Positions 1 through 5,842 of a DNA stretch of 8,168 bases are shown here, piece after piece (the stretch's first letter is position 1; every line of letters begins with the position of its first letter). Under the pieces are notes generated by a model. That model ran no database searches. It was not told the DNA's origin and saw only the letters and a program-made list of their open reading frames with translations. This DNA comes from Pseudomonadota bacterium (GTDB lineage Bacteria; Pseudomonadota; Alphaproteobacteria; Rhizobiales; Xanthobacteraceae), in contig JAEXXW010000654.1 of the NCBI GenBank assembly GCA_023405565.1, forward strand, positions 1 to 8,168, read 5' to 3'. A program made the position numbers and the translations under genes.

Positions 1-39
1 CGTAACGGCTGTGACGATTTTGTTGCGATCGAATGCGCA

Positions 40-74
40 CGCTGATGGCGAAGGTTCGATAAGTTCCATCAGCG
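40..74. repeat. 9-bp inverted repeat upstream of the sensor kinase
   Basis: The arms CGCTGATGG (40-48) and CCATCAGCG (66-74) are perfect reverse complements separated by 17 bases. It lies about 80 bp before the kinase start in a region without a convincing gene. It could be a regulator-binding dyad or an RNA hairpin; nothing in the sequence decides between them. No promoter could be named with confidence in 1-152. Confidence 0.35.
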
Positions 75-121
75 GTGCTGCGCGGTCACGGATGCTTGCG
101 CAGGGCTGATTGCGGCCGATA

Positions 122-150
122 GGATGACAAGTCGCCGTCATCCCATTTTT
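122..150 (+). terminator. Terminator-like hairpin just before the kinase start
   Basis: GGATGAC (122-128) pairs perfectly with GTCATCC (137-143) around an 8-base loop, and CA plus five T follow (146-150). This is the shape of a short intrinsic terminator read on the + strand. The stem is only 7 bp, so it may be weak. It ends nine bases before the GTG start of the histidine kinase. It could therefore terminate an upstream transcript, attenuate the kinase message, or have no function. Confidence 0.35.
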
Positions 151-152
151 CC

Positions 153-2447
153 GTGTCGATGAACGCTACGTCCAAGACCAGAAATGCCGCGCAGGAAGAC
201 CTCGCCACACAAAAGGAGCTCGCGTCGGCGGTGCGCCCCGTGCAGCTTCTGCTGGCCGCATCGACCCTGTTGCCGATAGCGATTTTTCTGGTCGCATCCT
301 GGGTTTCCTACGAACAGCATCTGAGCGAAGCGCGTGACCGCGTTCAGCGCAACCTCAACACGATTTACGAGCATGCGCTGAAAGTGTTCGAGACGTTCGA
401 ACTGAGTGCCCGCTACACGGACGAATTGACCGCCGAAACGAGCGACGCCGAGATCCGCAAGAACGAAGCCAATCTCCATAGCAGGTTGAAGTCGATCACC
501 GACAAGATGCCGCAACTGCGCGACCTGTGGGTGATCGATGCCGCGGGCACTCCCCTCGTCTCCGGTACAATTTATCCGATGCCGAAGATAAACCTGTCCG
601 ACAGGGACTATTTCCGCATTCAACGTGAAAAGCTCTATGCCGGAACCTATGTGAGTGAAGCGCTGAAGGGCCGCGCGGCGGACACCACTTTTTTCACGCT
701 CAGCCGACGGCGCGCCAGTCCCAACAAGGCCTTCGCAGGCGTCACGGCGGTTTCGATCGCCCCGGAATACTTCATCAATTTCTATGAGAAGCTGCCTCCG
801 CCGGGCATATTCGCGATCATCCGCGACGACGGTGCCATTCTTGCCCGGTATCCAGACCTGTCGACGCGTCTTGAAAAGCTCTCACCCGATAGCACCATGA
901 TGCGCAGCATCGCGGACAATCCGGATGAAGGCTTCGTGGCGGGCACGTCGACATTTGACGGCCATACACGTCTGTTCGCCTATCGCAAGATGCCGCACTA
1001 CAATATCTATGTGGTGTCGGGCATTCCGAGCCAGGTCATTATTCATGACTGGTTCAAGAGCATGGCCGGCCACCTGATCTTTGGCCTGCCTGCAACGGTG
1101 GCGATGATCGGCCTTGGCATCATGGCGCTGCGGCGAACCCGCCGGGAAGCGCTGGCCTATTCGAAGTTACGTCAGGAAGTGATGCGCCGCGAGCGGACCG
1201 AGCTTGCGCTCCAACAGGCGCAGAAGATGGAAGCGGTCGGTCGCCTCACCGGCGGCATTGCGCACGATTTCAATAATCTGCTCACCGCCATTCTCGGCAA
1301 TGTCGATCTTGCGCTGCGCCGATCGGGCGAGAGCGACGAACGCTTGAAACGTTCGCTGAATGCAGCACGGCAGGCGTCCGAACGCGCCGCCAGCCTCGTC
1401 CAGCGATTGCTGGCCTTCTCACGCCAGCATCCGCTGGAGGTGCGGGCCGTCGATGCCAACAAGCTCGTTCAAGGGATGTCCGAGTTACTGCGGCGCACGA
1501 TCGGCGAGACCATCACCGTCGAATCTGTCCTCGCTGGCGGCTTGTGGAAGATGGCCGTCGATCCGAACCAGCTCGAGAATGCATTGCTCAATCTCGCCGT
1601 GAATGCACGCGATGCGATGCCCGGCGGCGGCTGCCTGACCATCGAAACCGCCAATACCTATCTTGACGAGGCTTATATCGCCGCGAACGCCACCGATATC
1701 TCTCACGGCCAGTATGTCATGATTGCCGTGAGCGACACCGGCAGCGGCATGAGCAAGCAGGTGATCGACCGCGCCTTCGAACCGTTCTTCACCACCAAGC
1801 CTACCGGATCGGGGACCGGCCTGGGTCTCAGCATGGTCTATGGCTTCGTCAAGCAATCGGGTGGTCACATCAAGATCTACAGCGAAGCCGGCGAAGGGAC
1901 CGCGATCAAACTTTATCTGCCCCGGCTGATGGACGAGAACCAGGTCGAGCCCTGGATACCACCTGAGCCCGCGATCGAGCGGAAAGGCGACTCGGACGAA
2001 CGCCCCGATCAGATTTTGCTGGTCGAGGATGATGAAGAGGTGAACCGCTTCTCGAGCGAGGTGCTGCGCGAGGAAGGCTATCACGTCATTTCAACGCATG
2101 ATGCCGCTGCCGGATTGCGGCTCCTGGATGCCAATGCCGATATCAAGTTGTTGTTCACCGATGTGGTGCTTCCCGGTGGCATGAACGGACGGCAACTGGC
2201 AGACGAAGCCCTGCGCCGGCGACCGAATTTGAAAGTGCTGTACACCACCGGCTATACGCGCAACGCCATTATCCATCACGGCCGGCTTGATGCCGATGTC
2301 GACCTGCTGACAAAACCGTTCACATCCGAAGCGCTGGCCAAAAAAGTGCGTCAGATTCTCGATATGGATGCCAAAGACCCGATGACGCGGGTCAGTGCCA
2401 TCATCGATCACATCATGGACAAGCCCAACGGCGGTTCCACCAAATAA
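153..2447 (+). CDS. Hybrid sensor histidine kinase / response regulator
   Basis: Inner-membrane sensor kinase of 764 residues. A transmembrane helix (about 32-51) is followed by a periplasmic region of about 250 residues. It has Cache (PDC) character, including a DRDYF motif at 150-154, and probably binds a small ligand. A second transmembrane helix (about 306-326) leads to the cytoplasmic kinase. The HisKA motif GGIAHDFNNLL carries the phospho-acceptor His371. The ATPase domain shows the N box (N480, N484), DTGSGM (528-533) and GTGLGL (554-559). A receiver domain (about 619-736) has D626/D627, acceptor D670, T698 and K721, and no output domain follows. An in-frame TAG at 120-122 limits the start to GTG 153 or ATG 159; neither has a clear Shine-Dalgarno sequence. 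It is convergent with the DUF2783-like gene, four bases apart. The family call is firm; ligand and downstream partner are unknown. Confidence 0.95.
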   Translation: MSMNATSKTRNAAQEDLATQKELASAVRPVQLLLAASTLLPIAIFLVASWVSYEQHLSEARDRVQRNLNTIYEHALKVFETFELSARYTDELTAETSDAEIRKNEANLHSRLKSITDKMPQLRDLWVIDAAGTPLVSGTIYPMPKINLSDRDYFRIQREKLYAGTYVSEALKGRAADTTFFTLSRRRASPNKAFAGVTAVSIAPEYFINFYEKLPPPGIFAIIRDDGAILARYPDLSTRLEKLSPDSTMMRSIADNPDEGFVAGTSTFDGHTRLFAYRKMPHYNIYVVSGIPSQVIIHDWFKSMAGHLIFGLPATVAMIGLGIMALRRTRREALAYSKLRQEVMRRERTELALQQAQKMEAVGRLTGGIAHDFNNLLTAILGNVDLALRRSGESDERLKRSLNAARQASERAASLVQRLLAFSRQHPLEVRAVDANKLVQGMSELLRRTIGETITVESVLAGGLWKMAVDPNQLENALLNLAVNARDAMPGGGCLTIETANTYLDEAYIAANATDISHGQYVMIAVSDTGSGMSKQVIDRAFEPFFTTKPTGSGTGLGLSMVYGFVKQSGGHIKIYSEAGEGTAIKLYLPRLMDENQVEPWIPPEPAIERKGDSDERPDQILLVEDDEEVNRFSSEVLREEGYHVISTHDAAAGLRLLDANADIKLLFTDVVLPGGMNGRQLADEALRRRPNLKVLYTTGYTRNAIIHHGRLDADVDLLTKPFTSEALAKKVRQILDMDAKDPMTRVSAIIDHIMDKPNGGSTK

Positions 2448-2451
2448 GCAA

Positions 2452-2655
2452 TCACCCCGGGGACGGCCTGCCCTGCTTCGCCACCGCGATCGCCTCCTTC
2501 AGCACATCGATGTCACCGATGTGATTGGCAAGGATCAGTACCAGCTTGGCATCGAGCGCTGCGGCCTCGTCCAGCGACAGCCCTCGCCGTGCTTCGATCA
2601 AGGTCACGAAGGCCGTATCGGGATCCCTGAACTGCGACGTGACAATCAGTGGCAT
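2452..2655 (-). CDS. DUF2783-like small protein, possible coupling partner of the FAD monooxygenase
   Basis: A 67-residue acidic, helix-prone protein from ATG 2655 (MPLIVTSQF start). An in-frame ATG at 2670 would add five residues (MWGLR). I prefer 2655 because I recall family members starting with MPL; both starts have a G-rich stretch upstream. The pattern LVLILANHIGDIDVLKEAI (residues 38-56) resembles DUF2783 proteins, which I recall beside FAD monooxygenases in alphaproteobacterial aromatic-acid clusters. It lies on the same strand as the monooxygenase gene but is separated from it by the oppositely oriented copper-protein gene. By analogy with MhaB of Pseudomonas putida, a small coupling protein for a flavin hydroxylase, it may assist that enzyme; this is inference. 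The stop is four bases from the kinase stop, and no terminator is visible. Gene call is good, function unproven. Confidence 0.8.
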   Translation of the reverse strand: MPLIVTSQFRDPDTAFVTLIEARRGLSLDEAAALDAKLVLILANHIGDIDVLKEAIAVAKQGRPSPG

Positions 2656-2684
2656 GCGCAAACCCCACATTGGACCCCGCCGGA

Positions 2685-2713
2685 TGGATGAGTCTCGCCG
2701 GTCTGTCGGTCAA
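2685..2713 (-). promoter_or_regulatory. Weak candidate promoter for the DUF2783-like gene
   Basis: On the minus strand TTGACC (2713-2708) is a five-of-six match to the -35 box TTGACA. Seventeen bases on, CATCCA (2690-2685) is a poor -10 box. It would start transcription about 20 bases before ATG 2655. The -35 match is good but the -10 is not. It is proposed mainly because the gene is cut off from its presumed operon by a gene on the other strand. Confidence 0.25.
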
Positions 2714-2735
2714 ACGAAAGAACTTGTGGCGCTTC

Positions 2736-2760
2736 GGAACCAACCGCGACCGGGAATGTT
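2736..2760 (+). promoter_or_regulatory. EcfG-type (general stress sigma) promoter candidate
   Basis: GGAAC (2736-2740), a 17-base spacer and GTT (2758-2760) match the GGAAC-N16/17-(C)GTT signature known for the alphaproteobacterial general stress response sigma factor EcfG. The base before GTT is T instead of the usual C. It ends 41 bases before the ATG of the copper-binding protein, giving a leader of roughly 30-35 bases. The match and its placement in the only sizeable divergent gap on this side of the window support it; expression evidence is lacking. Confidence 0.5.
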
Positions 2761-2801
2761 TGCAGTCGGAGTTGGAGGGGCCGCTGGAAAGGAACCGAGA
2801 A

Positions 2802-3221
2802 ATGTCCGCCGCCGTCGTCAGAAACATGTTCCGTTCGCATCCCGATCATCCCAACCATGCCGATGTCATCAGTCACGCCGTCGACGCCTGCTTCGCCTGT
2901 GTGGAAAGCTGCACCGCCTGTGCCGACGCTTGCCTCGCCGAAAAGGACGTCGAGCGTCTGATATCGTGCATTCGTCTCAATCATGATTGCGCAGCTGTTT
3001 GCACAGCGACTGGCAATATTTTGTCTCGTGCCAACAAGGTCGGACATCGCCAATTGCTCGAAGCACAGCTGACCACCTGCATCGCCTTCTGCCGCGCCTG
3101 CGCTGCAGAGTGCCAGCGTCATGCCGAAATACACAAGCATTGTGCCGTCTGCGCCAAGGTCTGCGATGAATGCGCCAAGGCCTGCAACGAGATGTTGTCG
3201 TCGATGCGCATGCCGGCATAG
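2802..3221 (+). CDS. Csp3-like four-helix-bundle copper-storage protein
   Basis: A 139-residue protein of the DUF326 / four-helix-bundle copper-binding (Csp) family, which stores many Cu(I) ions on cysteines lining the core of the bundle. Seventeen cysteines are visible (30, 33, 37, 40, 44, 56, 63, 67, 93, 97, 100, 104, 114, 117, 121, 124, 128), mostly in CxxC or CxxxC spacing along predicted helices. The segment CIRLNHDCAAVCTATG (56-71) is typical of the family. No Tat or Sec signal is seen, so it resembles cytosolic Csp3 rather than exported Csp1. The ATG at 2802 is chosen because AAAGGA lies eight bases upstream; an extension to GTG 2649 would add 51 residues without family character and overlap the divergent gene. 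Its TAG is immediately followed by the monooxygenase stop on the other strand. It is oriented against the homogentisate operon. Confidence 0.93.
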   Translation: MSAAVVRNMFRSHPDHPNHADVISHAVDACFACVESCTACADACLAEKDVERLISCIRLNHDCAAVCTATGNILSRANKVGHRQLLEAQLTTCIAFCRACAAECQRHAEIHKHCAVCAKVCDECAKACNEMLSSMRMPA

Positions 3222-4820
3222 TCAGCGGGCAAGAGCGCGATCCCGCGCTGCGGCGATCTTGTCGAAGGTCGGATGCCGCCAGCGCGCACAGATATGCTGA
3301 TCCGGACGCAGCAGATAGGCCGAACCCGGTTCGGCATCGAAGCGCGTGGCAAATTGTCCGGTGGAATCGATGAGGTCTCGGCCGATAACGGTCATCTTGA
3401 TATCGTCCGGTACGGATGGCGCAGCTCCGTTCGCCACATAAAGCAGTTCGAACCGGTCTGACAATTGTTCGACCAGATGATGCGAATAGCCCTCGGGGGT
3501 TTGGATCACGGCATCTGGCGCCGGCGCGCCAAGATATGCCGATCCATTGAAAGGCTCCTCGTCTTCAGTTGACAAGGCTGTGTCGTAAACAGTCGCAACC
3601 GACAATCGGCCTGAATTCACCATGCGCCGCGCAAACTCGCAGGTCGGCGCCAGATCGAGAACTGCGTTGCGGAACACGCGTTCAGCCAGAGAATGCGGCG
3701 CGATGAAATCGGTCGAGCGTGTCGAATGACCGATATTCTCTTCGGCCGCCTGGATGCGCTCGGCATTGTAGGTTTCGATCAGCCGCTCGTCGGCCTCGCC
3801 GCGCAACACCGCGGCCAGCTTCCAGGCAAGATTTTCGGCGTCCTGCACACCGGAATTGGCCCCACGCGCGCCGAAAGGCGAGACCTGATGCGCGGCGTCG
3901 CCGATGAAGATGACACGACCATGGACGAAGCGGTCAAGCCGTCGGCAATTGAAGCGATAGATCGAGACCCATTCGAGTTCGAATTCGCGATCGCCCAACA
4001 TCTGCTTGAGGCGCGGGATGACTCGCTCCGGCTTCTGTTCCGCCTCCGCATCGGCATCGGGACCGAGCTGCAAGTCAATGCGCCAGACATTGTCAGGCTG
4101 GCGGTGCATCAGCGCAGATTGCCCGGAATGAAACGGTGGATCGAACCAGAACCGCCGCTCGGTCGGGAAATCCGCCTTCATGCGGATATCGGCGATGAGG
4201 AACTTGTCCTCGAAGGTGACACCGACAAAGCCAAGGCCGAGGATGTCGCGTACGGCCGAGCGCGCGCCATCGGCGGCAATCACCCAGGCTGCATCGATCT
4301 TGTACTCGCCGTCTGGCGTATCGACGGTCAATGTCGCGCCATCGTTGCGCCGCTCGACGCCGGTGACGCGATTGCGCCAGCGCAGATCGATGTTCGGCAG
4401 TTCGAGCGCACGATCGACCAGCGCCTTCTCCAGATAGTATTGCTGGAGATTAATGAAGGCCGGCATCTTGTGACCGTCTTCCGGCAGCAGATCGAAGGAA
4501 TAGACCAGTTCGTCCTTGAGAAAGACCTTGCCGAGCTTCCAGGTCACACCCTGGGCGACCAGTTTCTCGCCGACGCCGAGGCGATCGAGGATTTCCAGCG
4601 TGCGCTTCGCATAGCAGATGCCGCGCGATCCCTCGCCGATCCGGTCGGAATCATCGAGCAGCACCACCTTGACGCCACGTTGCGCAAGATCGATCGCCGC
4701 CGCAAGCCCGACAGGGCCGGCGCCAACAACGACAACATCATGCCGGACCGACACTGTCGCATCCTGATCCGGCGATCGCTCATATTGATAGTGATAGATG
4801 ACCTTGCGTTCGGTAGACAT
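3222..4820 (-). CDS. FAD-dependent aromatic monooxygenase (PheA/TfdB/MhpA-type)
   Basis: A 532-residue flavoprotein hydroxylase that should use NAD(P)H and O2 to add a hydroxyl group to a phenolic ring. The FAD-binding Rossmann motif GAGPVG lies at 33-38 after a 28-residue leader. The DG motif (D184, G185) and the second FAD motif IGDAAHQVSPFGARG (306-320) are intact. Near the C terminus YLLRPDQHICAR (502-513) marks the thioredoxin-like third domain of PheA/MhpA-type enzymes. ATG 4820 lies four bases after the stop of the metallo-beta-lactamase-fold gene, with a G-rich ribosome site inside that gene's end, so the two are probably translated from one message. Its place downstream of hmgA and fahA suggests that it makes homogentisate, for example from 3-hydroxyphenylacetate as MhaA does; the substrate cannot be read from the sequence. 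A phenol or hydroxyphenylpropionate hydroxylase is an alternative. Confidence 0.92.
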   Translation of the reverse strand: MSTERKVIYHYQYERSPDQDATVSVRHDVVVVGAGPVGLAAAIDLAQRGVKVVLLDDSDRIGEGSRGICYAKRTLEILDRLGVGEKLVAQGVTWKLGKVFLKDELVYSFDLLPEDGHKMPAFINLQQYYLEKALVDRALELPNIDLRWRNRVTGVERRNDGATLTVDTPDGEYKIDAAWVIAADGARSAVRDILGLGFVGVTFEDKFLIADIRMKADFPTERRFWFDPPFHSGQSALMHRQPDNVWRIDLQLGPDADAEAEQKPERVIPRLKQMLGDREFELEWVSIYRFNCRRLDRFVHGRVIFIGDAAHQVSPFGARGANSGVQDAENLAWKLAAVLRGEADERLIETYNAERIQAAEENIGHSTRSTDFIAPHSLAERVFRNAVLDLAPTCEFARRMVNSGRLSVATVYDTALSTEDEEPFNGSAYLGAPAPDAVIQTPEGYSHHLVEQLSDRFELLYVANGAAPSVPDDIKMTVIGRDLIDSTGQFATRFDAEPGSAYLLRPDQHICARWRHPTFDKIAAARDRALAR

Positions 4821-4824
4821 GACC

Positions 4825-5775
4825 CTACCCCTGCAATGCGGCCCACATCTCGCGGTCGCGTTCCGCCGTCCAGATCACCGGATGGTCAATCCCCTTGGCC
4901 TCGTCATAGGCGCGCGCGACATTGAACGGCATGCAATGTTCGTAGATCGCGTAAGAGGAAAATTTCGGGTCCATGACCTGCTTTGTCGCGGCAAATGTAT
5001 CTTTCAGCGACAAGCCTTTGGCGACGCCGGCCTTTGCGGAATCATAAAGCGCCGAAAGAAAATCGCGCGTGCCTTCGATGCCGTCGCGCACTTTGTCCGG
5101 CGTTGCGAGCGCGGCGCCGCGGCCCGGCACAAGCGCATTGGCCTTGAACTCGCCGAGACGTTTCAGCGTCTCCGGCCAATCCTTCAGATGAGCGTCGCCG
5201 CAATAACAGGCCGAATGATATTCCACGAGATCGCCGGAGAAGACGACATTGGCATCCGGCACCCAGGCGATGACATCGCCCGCCGTGTGCCCTCGCCCGA
5301 TATGCATGATGCGCACTTCGCGCTTGCCGAGCCAGACCGACATCTGCTTCTGGAAGGTGATGGTCGGCCAGGTCAGTCCCGGAATGGATTCGACGGCGCG
5401 GAACAGCCGCGGGAAACGACCGATCTCGGAATCCTTGTCCTGTTGGCCGCGCTCGACAATCAGGTCGCGGGTTGTATCGGACGCAAGGATCTCGGCGTCA
5501 TCGTAAGCCGACGCACCGAGCACTCGCACGGCATGATAGTGGCTCAGCAAAACATACTTGATCGGCTTATCGGTGACCTTGCGCACGCGCTCGATCACTT
5601 CAAGCGCCATGATCGGCGTCGCCTGCGCATCCACCACCATGACGCCGTCGTCGCCAATGATGATGCCGGAATTCGGATCGCCCTCCGCCGTGAAGGCATA
5701 GAGATCGCGGCCGATCTCGTCGAACGAGATGGTCTTGTCGGCGGTATCGCCGGTCGAAGCAAAGCCCTTGGCCAT
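4825..5775 (-). CDS. Metallo-beta-lactamase-fold protein with altered metal site
   Basis: A 316-residue MBL-fold protein without a signal peptide. Strand and loop landmarks are in order: VMVVDAQAT (45-53), LLSHYHAVRVLG (76-87), GRGHTAGD (160-167), FSGDLVEYHSACYCGD (179-194) and PGRG (217-220). Compared with the usual HxHxDH...H...D...H ligand set, His79, His81, His163 and Asp182 are present. The Asp and His of the first motif are Val83 and Arg84, and the last His is Arg219. Metal site 1 therefore looks intact and site 2 lost. Nearby H187, C190, C192 and H196 could supply other ligands. AAGGGTGG precedes ATG 5775. It sits between fahA and the monooxygenase, so a hydrolytic step on an aromatic-acid intermediate (a lactone or thioester) is conceivable, but no function is established. 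Confidence 0.88.
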   Translation of the reverse strand: MAKGFASTGDTADKTISFDEIGRDLYAFTAEGDPNSGIIIGDDGVMVVDAQATPIMALEVIERVRKVTDKPIKYVLLSHYHAVRVLGASAYDDAEILASDTTRDLIVERGQQDKDSEIGRFPRLFRAVESIPGLTWPTITFQKQMSVWLGKREVRIMHIGRGHTAGDVIAWVPDANVVFSGDLVEYHSACYCGDAHLKDWPETLKRLGEFKANALVPGRGAALATPDKVRDGIEGTRDFLSALYDSAKAGVAKGLSLKDTFAATKQVMDPKFSSYAIYEHCMPFNVARAYDEAKGIDHPVIWTAERDREMWAALQG

Positions 5776-5805
5776 CAGCCACCCTTACATTTCCAACCAT
5801 CAACG

Positions 5806-5824
5806 GCCTGCATTGGCTGCAGGC
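5806..5824. repeat. 7-bp inverted repeat between fahA and the MBL gene
   Basis: GCCTGCA (5806-5812) and TGCAGGC (5818-5824) are perfect complements around a five-base loop. It lies in the 67-bp gap between fahA and the MBL-fold gene, the widest gap among the first four operon genes. In the direction of the operon no T run follows, so it is not a standard terminator. A partial processing, stability or attenuation hairpin is possible. Confidence 0.4.
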
Positions 5825-5842
5825 TCATATTTCTTATAATCG

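Noticed and set aside
1..165. Short frames in the upstream region: minus-strand codons open from 165 to the edge (ATG at 141 or 69), and a + frame open from 2 to TGA 107-109
   Set aside because: Either could be the end of a neighbouring gene, and the second would fit the terminator-like hairpin after it. But both are short, their third-position G+C is not distinctive, and no family is recognisable.
1485..2084. A 199-codon minus-strand frame inside the histidine kinase
   Set aside because: It is a shadow of the ATPase and linker coding sequence, without ribosome site or known motif.
2448..2462. CCCCGGGG palindrome near the convergent kinase and DUF2783-like stops, considered as a terminator
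   Set aside because: It has no loop and no T run, and lies in the last codons of the small gene.
2649..2801. N-terminal extension of the copper-binding protein to GTG 2649
   Set aside because: The added 51 residues lack Csp features and would overlap the divergent small gene; ATG 2802 has a good ribosome site and gives the usual family length.
2671..3221. Mobile element carrying the copper-protein gene
   Set aside because: No transposase, terminal inverted repeats or target-site duplications were found at either border, so only the odd placement is reported.
3693..4925. A 410-codon open frame on the + strand opposite the FAD monooxygenase
   Set aside because: It mirrors a gene with intact FAD motifs; its own translation shows no recognisable domain. 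Long antisense frames are common in G+C-rich genes.
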